64,000 nucleotides of DNA from Leeuwenhoekiella palythoae (GTDB lineage: Bacteria; Bacteroidota; Bacteroidia; Flavobacteriales; Flavobacteriaceae). The notes beneath the pieces were generated by a model, which saw only the letters and a list, made by a program, of their open reading frames with translations, was not told the origin of the DNA and made no database searches. A program made the translations under genes and the position numbers. How positions within the stretch are numbered: the first letter of the stretch is position 1; each line of letters begins with the position of its first letter. The stretch covers positions 682,001 through 746,000 of the forward strand of contig NZ_FQXT01000002.1 in NCBI RefSeq assembly GCF_900130045.1, read 5' to 3'. This document shows, in pieces, positions 44,401 to 51,115 of this stretch.

Positions 44401-45868
44401 GAGCGTCTTCTTTGTCGATGTAAAAAGTATTGTTTGTCGCGACTAGTTTTACATCGTGTTTTTTAGAAAATTCGATCAAGGTTTGATTCACACGATCTTC
44501 ATCTTCCTGACCGTGACGCATCACCTCGATATACAAGTCGTCGCCAAAAGTTTCCTTCCACCACAGCAGGGCTTCTTCAGCTTGTTTTTCACCTACATTC
44601 AAAACCTTGCTCGGGACTTCTCCATACAGGTTACCGGTGAGCACGATGATGTCTTCTTTATAGCGCTCAACGATCTCGCGGTCTATACGCGGCACGTAGT
44701 AAAAACCATCGGTGTAGGCAAGGGATGCCATTTTTGCAAGGTTGTGATAGCCGCGTTTATTTTTTGCCAGAAAAACGATTTGATATCCGTTGTCTTTTTG
44801 GCTTTTGTTGGTATGATCCTGACACACATTAAGCTCGGCACCTACAATAGGTTTGATGATGGTTTCGGTAGGTTCTTCGCCGGCTTCTAGAAGTTCGTCG
44901 TTTTTCTTTTGCGCTGCTTTGTTTTGAGCGGTCAAGGCTTTCACAAAGTGGAAGGCTCCCATCATATTGCCCATATCGGTGATTCCCACCGCGGGCATTT
45001 TATGTTTTTTTGCTGCCGCCACCAAGTCGTGAACGCTGGCGGTAGACTGAAGAATAGAGAACTGCGAGTGATTGTGCAAATGCACAAAATCTACCTTGGC
45101 CAATTGCTCTTTATTCTCCTTTATTTCTTCTTTTGAAATATCGGCCTGATCTGCTTTTTGCAGCTCTTTGCGAATTTCGTCAGAAGCTTTTTTGAGGTTG
45201 ATGTGTTTTAAGCCAATAAACTCAATAGGCTGCGGATTGGCTTCTGAGAAATTCTCAAAATATCCAGCAGGAACATCCAATTCTTCCTGTGTAAAAATGC
45301 GTCTGCGCACCAGTTCAAAAAAGCAACGCGTGGTTGCTTCCACATCGGCGGTTGCATTGTGTGCTTCCGCAAAGGGTTGATTGAATAAATACTGGTGTAA
45401 CTCGGTAAGTGTGGGTAATTTGAATTTACCACCACGCCCACCGGGAATCTGGCAGAGTTGTGCAGTAGTTTCGGTACAGGTGTCGAGAACCGGAAGCTCT
45501 TGCAGTTGATTAGAAACATCTAATCTGTGGAATTCCGCACCCATAATATTAACATCAAAGCCCACGTTCTGACCCACCACAAATTTGGTGCGCTCGAGTG
45601 CCGCTTTGAATTTGCCCAGTACTTCACCTAAAGGTAAACCGTCGCGCTGTGCGAGTTCGGTAGAGATCCCGTGAATTCGCTCGGCATCAAAAGGAATATC
45701 AAACCCGTCAGGCCGAATTAAATAATCCTCGTGCTCAATACAATTACCCATGTCGTCGTGCAGCTGCCACGCGATCTGAATGGCTCTTGGCCAGTTGTCA
45801 GAATCGGTGATGGGAGCGTTCCAGTTCTTGGGTAAGCCGGTGGTTTCGGTATCAAATATCAGGTACAT
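41486..45868 (-). CDS. dnaE: DNA polymerase III alpha subunit with N-terminal exonuclease domain
   Basis: A 1460-residue replicative polymerase. Residues 1-190 are a DnaQ-like DEDD exonuclease (FDTETTGL, Asp6 and Glu8; later AHNATADVEAT). A PHP domain follows at about 265-480 (FVHLHNHSQFSIL), then the C-family polymerase core with SVGPGRGSAAGS and the catalytic aspartates Asp691 and Asp693 in MPDIDIDFDD. Helix-hairpin-helix and OB-fold regions complete it (GGVISDVQHRVSKNGK near 1320). E. coli DnaE is about 1160 residues and its proofreader is a separate protein, so here proofreading is probably built in, with a possibly metal-binding PHP domain in addition. The gene stands alone, with 245 bases to the upstream gene. 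Confidence 0.97.
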   Translation of the reverse strand: MYLIFDTETTGLPKNWNAPITDSDNWPRAIQIAWQLHDDMGNCIEHEDYLIRPDGFDIPFDAERIHGISTELAQRDGLPLGEVLGKFKAALERTKFVVGQNVGFDVNIMGAEFHRLDVSNQLQELPVLDTCTETTAQLCQIPGGRGGKFKLPTLTELHQYLFNQPFAEAHNATADVEATTRCFFELVRRRIFTQEELDVPAGYFENFSEANPQPIEFIGLKHINLKKASDEIRKELQKADQADISKEEIKENKEQLAKVDFVHLHNHSQFSILQSTASVHDLVAAAKKHKMPAVGITDMGNMMGAFHFVKALTAQNKAAQKKNDELLEAGEEPTETIIKPIVGAELNVCQDHTNKSQKDNGYQIVFLAKNKRGYHNLAKMASLAYTDGFYYVPRIDREIVERYKEDIIVLTGNLYGEVPSKVLNVGEKQAEEALLWWKETFGDDLYIEVMRHGQEDEDRVNQTLIEFSKKHDVKLVATNNTFYIDKEDAPAHDILLCVKDGEKVATPKGRGRGYRFGLDNEEYYFKSADEMKALFTDLPEAISNVDEIVDKVEAFVLARDVLLPAFTIPEEFQFEEDKQDGGKRGENKYLKHITFEGARQRYPEITPDIEERLNFELSVIENTGYPGYFLIVEDFIREARNMGVSVGPGRGSAAGSAVAYCLGITNIDPIKYDLLFERFLNPDRVSMPDIDIDFDDEGRSRVMDYVIDKYGANQVAQIITYGTMAAKSSIRDTARVLDLPLSDADRIAKLIPNMSKLAKIFGQSEADLKKKFRSEDLVKVNELLNLAEGDDLEGQTLRQARQLEGSVRNTGIHACGVIITPDDITNFVPVSIAKDSDLYVTQFDNSVVEEAGLLKMDFLGLKTLTLIKDTVKLVKHKHGIDLDPDSFPLDDEKTYELFQRGDTVGIFQYESPGMQKHMQALKPTVFEDLIAMNALYRPGPMEYIPSFIARKHGEEEIQYDLPAMEEYLEETYGITVYQEQVMLLSQKLAGFSKGDADVLRKAMGKKIFALLEKLKPQFLDGGEKNGHDRKILEKIWKDWEAFAAYAFNKSHSTCYAWIAYQTAYCKAHYPAEYMAAVLSNNMNDIKQVTFFMEECKRMGLEVLGPDVNESFRKFTVNDQGAVRFGMGAVKGVGANAVKTIVENREDGPYRSVFDLAKRIDLRAANKKAFESLALAGGFDSFMATHRAQYFKDEGDGITFLEKAVKYGAKFQENENSAQVSLFGEASEVQIPEPVVPPCEEWGTMEKLRREKEVVGIYISGHPLDDFKLEMDNFCNGKISDFNNLEMHLNRELTIGGVISDVQHRVSKNGKGWAAFTVEDFDESFEFRMFGEEYLKFRHFLIPNSFVHMRVFIREGWTNRDTGKKGDPRMQFNNFMQLQDVMETFSKKLTINLDLQEVQGDRIEQLRETLFNHRGDHNLHFYVFEPKEKIALQMPSRKKKVKISSALLNELKAQRFSFKLN

Positions 45869-46037
45869 CTCTGGTTCTCTTTGGGTTATTTTTTGCGAAG
45901 TCGCAAACGCGGAAAAGTTTAAAATTAAAGAAAAGCAGAGGCTTTAAAAAGTTAAGTTTTGGGGAGTTATCAACGGGCTAATTCAGACAAATTATGTCAG
46001 AGAAAGCTTCATGGTGTAAACCTTTGTTAGTGTCAAT

Positions 46038-46073
46038 AAAAAAGCGCCTTGATCGTGAGATCAAGGCGCTTTT
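46038..46073 (-). terminator. Terminator after the first DUF2383 gene
   Basis: AAGCGCCTTGATC (46042-46054) pairs with GATCAAGGCGCTT (46059-46071) around GTGA, with an A-run on the left that gives Ts on the minus strand. It ends transcription 40 bases past the stop at 46113 and insulates dnaE. Confidence 0.88.
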
Positions 46074-46112
46074 CAACATTTATTTTCGGTTGGCTAATTC
46101 AAATAAATGTAT

Positions 46113-46559
46113 CTATGCCATAACTTCAAAGGCCTTTACTTCTTCTAATGTGCCTTTAATCAAGTCAAGTTGTGTATTTAAAATGGCTTCAGTGGTTGGT
46201 GGGAGATTTGGATTGCTTAGTATACTTTGATACTCTTCAATCGCATTCTTTTCACCGCGAATGGTCTCTTCTAAAATCGCTTCCTCACTATTCTTTGATA
46301 AGGTTGATTTTACATTCATCCATAAGCGATGTGCGTCTCCAGCTACACTCGTTCCTTTATCAGGACTTTCGCCATACACTTTTATTTCATTTTTGATCTG
46401 ATGCCCAAAATCATAACGCTCTTTGGCTTTACGCCCAAAATATTCTTTTAGCGTATTGTCTTTTACGTTTTCTTCGGCCAATTTGTAACCGGCCTCGGCA
46501 TCGTAATTTTTAGTTAGTAATTCATTTAAATTGTTCGATATTTTCTCAGTAAACTTCAT
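46113..46559 (-). CDS. DUF2383 (PA2169-type) ferritin-like four-helix protein, copy 1
   Basis: A 148-residue all-helical protein. Conserved acidic/His positions of the family are visible: NYDAEAGYKLA (about 18-28), ERYDFGHQI (about 47-55), AGDAHRLWM (about 73-81) and ETIRGEKNAIEEY (about 97-109), a spacing consistent with a ferritin-like di-metal site. The function is not established; members are often stress-induced. A same-length paralogue lies 182 bases upstream at 46742 on the same strand. The two differ at roughly half of the positions, so the duplication is old or they have diverged in function. Confidence 0.82.
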   Translation of the reverse strand: MKFTEKISNNLNELLTKNYDAEAGYKLAEENVKDNTLKEYFGRKAKERYDFGHQIKNEIKVYGESPDKGTSVAGDAHRLWMNVKSTLSKNSEEAILEETIRGEKNAIEEYQSILSNPNLPPTTEAILNTQLDLIKGTLEEVKAFEVMA

Positions 46560-46703
46560 CTTCTATCTTCTTTAAATTAACGAAACAAATTTTTGGTTGG
46601 TGGGATGTGTTTCGATAACATCCATTCTTAATATATTGATTCAATATGCTGAAAACAAATACATTAAGAGTATTTAACGTTAGGTTGGTTAGTTTAACAC
46701 TAT

Positions 46704-46737
46704 AATTCTGGGCTCAAACTATTTCAAGCCCAGAATT
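46704..46737 (-). terminator. Hairpin after the second DUF2383 gene
   Basis: AATTCTGGGCT (46704-46714) pairs with AGCCCAGAATT (46727-46737) around a 12-base loop, 4 bases past the stop codon at 46742. There is no strong T-run, so termination may be partial and the two paralogues may be partly co-transcribed. Confidence 0.55.
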
Positions 46738-46741
46738 TGAT

Positions 46742-47188
46742 TTACGCTAATACTTCAAGTGCTTTGGCTTCATTCAACGCGGCTTTTACACTATTGCGTT
46801 GCGCAGTGATAATTGACTTCGTAGAGGATGGGAGACTCTCTTCCTTTAAAATCTCATCGTACTCGTCAACAGCTGCACGCTCTCCTCTGATCGCTTCTTC
46901 TAAAACAGCTTCATCTTTATCTGAAGAAAGTGCAGTTTTAAGATCCATCCACAGGCGGTGTGCATCACCGGCAAGACTGGTTCCTTTTTCTGGTTCTTGA
47001 CCAAAAGTTTTCAATTCAGCCTTTAATTCGTGCCCAAAATCGTAGCGATCTTGTGCGCGACTCAATAAATAGTTCTTTAATGCTGAATTTTGAACTTTCT
47101 CAGCAGCGTTTTTATAACCTGCTTCAGCATCATAATTTTTCTCTAGTAATTCGTTGAGCTTTTCGCCCATTTTATCTGAATAACTCAT
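46742..47188 (-). CDS. DUF2383 (PA2169-type) ferritin-like four-helix protein, copy 2
   Basis: A 148-residue paralogue of the protein at 46113, aligned end to end without gaps. Invariant blocks between the two are LNELL-KNYDAEAGYK, RYDFGH, KGTS-AGDAHRLWM and the acidic IRGE motif. It probably folds as a four-helix bundle and might bind metal. It lies upstream on the same strand, with a weak hairpin between the copies, so the pair could be one transcription unit. Nothing in the sequence names the ligand or the stress response. Confidence 0.82.
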   Translation of the reverse strand: MSYSDKMGEKLNELLEKNYDAEAGYKNAAEKVQNSALKNYLLSRAQDRYDFGHELKAELKTFGQEPEKGTSLAGDAHRLWMDLKTALSSDKDEAVLEEAIRGERAAVDEYDEILKEESLPSSTKSIITAQRNSVKAALNEAKALEVLA

Positions 47189-47330
47189 AGCTTATAATTT
47201 TTAAGTTGATGGTCGCAGCTTATGCTGAAATCCATTACTAAAGTATTCAGGGATTCGCATTAATGCTCGCAATTAACAGGGTTTAACCTGATTTAAGGCA
47301 AATTAACAGCGGGTTTAAGAAGAATTCTGT

Positions 47331-47366
47331 TAAAAAAATAACGCCCGACTGGGAGAAGTCGGGCGT
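47331..47366 (-). terminator. Terminator of the metalloprotease gene
   Basis: ACGCCCGACT (47341-47350) pairs with AGTCGGGCGT (47357-47366) around a 6-base loop; on the minus strand a T-run follows (47338-47332). It lies 26 bases past the stop codon. Confidence 0.85.
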
Positions 47367-47391
47367 TGAAAATTTATCCTAGGATTAAAAT

Positions 47392-49824
47392 TTAATCTCG
47401 GTCAAAAGCGGTGTCGATGCGTGCGATCAAATCTTCAAAATGATACTGTGTGATCGTGTCTCCAGAATAATTCTTTCTGGTATTGAGGTCGCGTCGCATT
47501 TGATTAAGTACGCCGCGCATCAATGCGCTTGCGTCTGACTTCAATACTTCGTCATCATCTGCTTTTTCTTTTTTGATGTATTCTGAGGCGATATCTATAA
47601 ATGCGCGTTGCAGATTACGTCTATAAGCATCGGTTTTCTGCGCGGCATATAATTCGCTGAAAATCCCTTTGCGCAAATCGGTCATCAACTCAATAGGCGA
47701 GTAGGCTTCAGCTCCTTCTTGCTCTACCGTGCTCACCAAGCGATTGATACGATCTACGCTTAACAAGCTGTTTAAAGCGCGGGTTTGTAAATTCTGAATG
47801 CGTTCAATAGCACCATCTGATTCAATTCGATTTAAAATCTCCTTGTCAAGAAGCCACTCAGGAGTGGTAAAAGCATGCTCATTTAAGAATGCCACCGCCT
47901 CTTTTTGAATAGCTTCAGGAACCGGCTCGTAAACCACACCGTCTTGATCTGCAGTTTTGCGTGTTTCGTAAATTCCACCCACATTAGTGATCACGTGATA
48001 AACATAACCTCTCCATAAGCGTGTTAATTCACCATAAACTTCATCAAGATCATCATAGCCATAACCGTCTTTGGTAGTCCAGTCGATCAAATTAGGAATC
48101 ACTTTTTTCATATTTGCCAAACCATACAAGCTGGCTTTAATGTTGTCGTCTCCTAAACTTTCGGTTTGTGAATGTGGGTCAACTCCGGTAGAACTTCCAA
48201 ATTCATACCACGGATTTCCTGCTTTTTCTAAAATCCATTGGTCTAAAGTAGGTTTTTCTTCTTCCGCAGTTTCCGCTTCAGGAATGTAGCGATATCCCCA
48301 GTTTACCGCATAATAATCATAAGGTCCCATCATTCTGATGTAGCGTACACCTTTGTCTTCGGGTTGCGCAACATAGTTTACTCGAGCGTAATCCATGATA
48401 GAAGGCGTTAAGCCATATTTCTGTGTAAACGAAGCGACACGTAAAGAGTCTGTTGGGTAGGCAGAGCTGGCTTTCATATTGTGAGGAAGACCGATCGCGT
48501 GACCTACTTCGTGTGCAATTACCATGCGCATCATTTCGCCAATTTCGGCTTCAGGAGTTTCTAAAGTTCTTGCGGCGGGATTTTGAGCGCCTGCTTCGAT
48601 CATAAAGCGGTTGCGGTAGGAGCGTAAGTGATTGTGATACCAAATCACATCAGATTCTAAAATCTCACCGGTACGCGGATCTGAAACCGAAGGACCAACG
48701 GCGTTACGTGTGGTGCTCGCAACATAGCGGATTACTGAGTAGCGCACATCTTCCGGACTAAATTCAGGATCTTCTTCCGGAGAAGGTGGATCTTTAGCGA
48801 TAATGGCATTTTTAAATCCTGCTTTTTCAAACGCGGCATTCCAGTCTTCAATTCCTTGTTTAAAATAGGGGCGCCATTTAAGCGGTGTTGCCGGATCTAA
48901 ATAATAGATAATGGGTTTTACAGGTTCTACCAGTTCGCCGCGTTTGTATGCTTCGATGTCTTTTGGCACCAATCTCCACCTTCTTAAAATGCGGTAATCA
49001 TCAGATTTTAGTGCATCAGAATCATAGTCATATTTTCTAAGGGTAAACCAGCCTACGCGCTCATCTGCGATACGTGGTTGCATCTTATCTTCAGGAAGAA
49101 GAATCATAGATTGGTTCATCAGAAAGGTAAGCGTGCTGGCTTGGTCACGCTCTGGTGGTTCTTCGGTGTCGTAAGTCATCACGTGTTTAATCTCAATGTT
49201 TTGAGGATACGCGTGTGCCGACTCGATATAGCTGCGTTTATCGTCAAGGCGTTTTACTTTGTATTGCTTGCGTAATCTTGGCGAAACCGCATTGATTGCG
49301 GTGATATCTTGAGTAAAAAGATCAGTTGCGTCGATTACTACGCCGGTAGAATCTTTGGCAAGTGCTTTGATCTCGGCGCTAAATAGAATAGGAAAAAAGT
49401 TATTCGCTTCAACCGATTTGTTGATGGGACTGTCTTGATCGCTTTGATTTTCAAAATTAATAACTCTGGCATCTACAAAGTTACCGCGTCTAGACCAGCG
49501 AATTACTTGCTCATTTACTTTAGATCCGGCATTCACATAGCCGCCGCCGTAGCCGGCAGGAACTTTAGCTATGCGGCTTACGAGCAACATATCTTTTCCC
49601 ATCAGACTGTCTGGGATGGTAAAATACAGATGATCATCTAGCCTGTGCGTTGTAAAAAGTCCATTGTCTGACTCAGCTTCGGCAGTTATGACTTTGTTGT
49701 ACGGCTTTAATTTTGACTTTTGACTTGTTGAAGATTCTGCTGCGGGAGTTGTGGCAGCTTTTTGTGTTTTACAACCGTAAAGAGTGAGTCCGGCTGCAAG
49801 TACAAGAGAAAAACGTTTTAGCAT
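47392..49824 (-). CDS. Zinc-dependent metalloprotease lipoprotein (DUF5117/DUF5118 type)
   Basis: An 810-residue lipoprotein (lipobox TLYGC, Cys18, then KTQKAA). The metzincin zinc site is complete: HEVGHAIGLPH with His438, Glu439, His442 and His448, and a likely Met-turn in PSIMDYARV near 494. The N-terminal half (about 40-300) is the domain that accompanies this protease type (VPAGYGGGYVNAG, ARVINFENQ). Such proteins are frequent in Bacteroidota and are thought to work in the periplasm or at the outer membrane; the substrate is unknown. The gene is monocistronic, with terminators on both sides. Confidence 0.88.
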   Translation of the reverse strand: MLKRFSLVLAAGLTLYGCKTQKAATTPAAESSTSQKSKLKPYNKVITAEAESDNGLFTTHRLDDHLYFTIPDSLMGKDMLLVSRIAKVPAGYGGGYVNAGSKVNEQVIRWSRRGNFVDARVINFENQSDQDSPINKSVEANNFFPILFSAEIKALAKDSTGVVIDATDLFTQDITAINAVSPRLRKQYKVKRLDDKRSYIESAHAYPQNIEIKHVMTYDTEEPPERDQASTLTFLMNQSMILLPEDKMQPRIADERVGWFTLRKYDYDSDALKSDDYRILRRWRLVPKDIEAYKRGELVEPVKPIIYYLDPATPLKWRPYFKQGIEDWNAAFEKAGFKNAIIAKDPPSPEEDPEFSPEDVRYSVIRYVASTTRNAVGPSVSDPRTGEILESDVIWYHNHLRSYRNRFMIEAGAQNPAARTLETPEAEIGEMMRMVIAHEVGHAIGLPHNMKASSAYPTDSLRVASFTQKYGLTPSIMDYARVNYVAQPEDKGVRYIRMMGPYDYYAVNWGYRYIPEAETAEEEKPTLDQWILEKAGNPWYEFGSSTGVDPHSQTESLGDDNIKASLYGLANMKKVIPNLIDWTTKDGYGYDDLDEVYGELTRLWRGYVYHVITNVGGIYETRKTADQDGVVYEPVPEAIQKEAVAFLNEHAFTTPEWLLDKEILNRIESDGAIERIQNLQTRALNSLLSVDRINRLVSTVEQEGAEAYSPIELMTDLRKGIFSELYAAQKTDAYRRNLQRAFIDIASEYIKKEKADDDEVLKSDASALMRGVLNQMRRDLNTRKNYSGDTITQYHFEDLIARIDTAFDRD

Positions 49825-49864
49825 TTAGATTGATTTTAAACGCTGAATTTACCCATTATAAATG

Positions 49865-49892
49865 AAAAAAGACCTCTGAAAAGAGGTCTTTT
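49865..49892 (-). terminator. Terminator of the hypothetical gene at 49914
   Basis: AAGACCTCT (49869-49877) pairs with AGAGGTCTT (49882-49890) around GAAA; the A-run on the left gives Ts on the minus strand. It is 22 bases past the stop codon. Confidence 0.85.
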
Positions 49893-49913
49893 GTAGTATA
49901 TGAATTTAAACGT

Positions 49914-50516
49914 TTAGTAGTAATTCTCTAAGCAGAACACATAGGATTGCGCTACTTCCCTGAATTTTTGACAAAACTCCTTATCAAACGAACCATCAAC
50001 AGTTTCTCCCGAAGCATTAAGCCTAAGCTTATAGGTGTTCATCATTTTCTTCTGAAAATGTTTTAATTCTTTAGCATTAATCTTTGCGCGTACATTGCAG
50101 GCGTATCCTTTATTAACTGTTGCTTTCTCATCTGTTGACTCGAGTGTCAAGTTGATTTTCGAATCATCATTAAAGCAGATCTCTAACAGATCACCTGGTT
50201 TGACGTGCGATAAATGTTGACGCGTACCTAAGATTAAATAATTGACTTCGGCGATAGTTTGGAAGCCTAAGTGTAATTCATTCTTAGGGTTGAGATTAAG
50301 TTTGTTTGATTTTGACGTGCGTGTACGATTAAAGAATAACCCTACATTTTTGCCTTGTGTTTGCTCAATGGTAATGATGGAGTGACCTCCAAAAATGTAT
50401 TGCGTATTATTATTGACTTTTTGTTCTCGAATTAAGTAATTAGGAGCGAAAAGTAAGTTGCGATCAAGCTCTTTATCGAGATTGCTCGACTTGTTGAAAA
50501 ATTTAGAAAAAATCAT
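49914..50516 (-). CDS. Hypothetical protein
   Basis: A 200-residue protein that I do not recognise. There is no signal peptide or membrane segment. The first 30 residues are charged, and the rest is mostly predicted beta-strand (NTQYIFGGHSIITIEQTQG, NLTLESTDEKATVNKGYACN), with a helical C-terminus rich in Phe/Tyr/Cys (FCQKFREVAQSYVFCLENYY). The strand pattern is loosely reminiscent of small beta-barrel ligand-binding domains, but no motif supports a name. It has its own terminator and is upstream of no obvious partner gene. It is probably real, since start, stop and terminator are well placed and composition is like its neighbours. Confidence 0.6.
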   Translation of the reverse strand: MIFSKFFNKSSNLDKELDRNLLFAPNYLIREQKVNNNTQYIFGGHSIITIEQTQGKNVGLFFNRTRTSKSNKLNLNPKNELHLGFQTIAEVNYLILGTRQHLSHVKPGDLLEICFNDDSKINLTLESTDEKATVNKGYACNVRAKINAKELKHFQKKMMNTYKLRLNASGETVDGSFDKEFCQKFREVAQSYVFCLENYY

Positions 50517-50787
50517 AATCTGAAATCGGGGCGATTATCGTTTGGTTTTAAAAATCATGGACCTCAAGGTCTCCTTGTTGGTTAAGATATGCTCAAAAAG
50601 CGTGCCTTAATTAAAGTAAATATTTTATAATTCTCAATTGTAGGGGGTGGAATTATAATATATGTAAGTTAGGGATGAGATTTAAAATCAGAGCAAAGAT
50701 AGTGAAGTTGAAAGGCATTTTTCAAATCTAAAATATTATTTAACATAATTTATTAGTTAAAGAAATGACATTCAGAAGTGTATATAA
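50517..50787. other. Non-coding stretch before the tRNA cluster
   Basis: About 270 bases of AT-rich DNA between the hypothetical gene and the tRNA terminator. I see no gene, repeat or clear promoter match in it. Confidence 0.4.
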
Positions 50788-50819
50788 AAAGAAAAACCTC
50801 TAGTGCATTACTAGAGGTT
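50788..50819 (-). terminator. Terminator of tRNA-Leu
   Basis: AACCTCTAGT (50795-50804) pairs with ACTAGAGGTT (50810-50819) around a 5-base loop; on the minus strand a T-rich run follows. It lies just past the tRNA-Leu 3' end. Confidence 0.85.
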
Positions 50820-50824
50820 CTCTG

Positions 50825-50908
50825 TACTCGGGACGGGACTTGAACCCGTACGAACTAATGTTCATTGGATTTTAAGTCCAACGTGTCTACCAATTCCACC
50901 ACCCGAGC
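50825..50908 (-). tRNA. tRNA-Leu (anticodon TAA)
   Basis: An 84-base class II tRNA with a long variable arm and no encoded CCA. The acceptor stem is GCTCGGG/CCCGAGT, the T-arm is CGGGTTCAAGTCCCG, and the anticodon loop CTTAAAA gives TAA. It lies 47 bases downstream of tRNA-Gly and is probably on the same transcript. Confidence 0.95.
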
Positions 50909-50921
50909 TTGGGCTGTCAAT

Positions 50922-50946
50922 AAAAAACCCCATTGTCTAATGGAGT
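50922..50946 (-). terminator. Weak hairpin with T-run between tRNA-Gly and tRNA-Leu
   Basis: On the minus strand CCATT-AGAC-AATGG is followed by GG and six T residues. It might end some transcripts after tRNA-Gly and so set the ratio of the two tRNAs. Confidence 0.5.
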
Positions 50947-50955
50947 GTTGTTTTG

Positions 50956-51027
50956 AGCGAAAGACGGGATTTGAACCCGCGACCCTCACCTTGGCAAGGT
51001 GATGCTCTACCCCTGAGCTACTTTCGC
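50956..51027 (-). tRNA. tRNA-Gly (anticodon GCC)
   Basis: A complete 72-base cloverleaf without encoded CCA. The acceptor stem is GCGAAAG/CTTTCGC, the T-arm is CGGGTTCAAATCCCG, and the anticodon stem-loop ACCTTGCCAAGGT gives GCC. Confidence 0.96.
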
Positions 51028-51058
51028 ATTACATAAGACCTGTTGTCTAATGCGGATG

Positions 51059-51088
51059 CAAATTTACAAGATTTCTTTAATCTGCAAA
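51059..51088 (-). promoter_or_regulatory. Promoter of the tRNA-Gly/tRNA-Leu unit
   Basis: On the minus strand TTTG (51088-51085), 18 bases, then TAAATTTG (51066-51059), matching the -33/-7 consensus of this phylum. Its -33 box lies just 28 bases past the mutS stop codon. Confidence 0.7.
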
Positions 51089-51115
51089 GCATTTTTCAGA
51101 AAAAAATAAAAGTGG

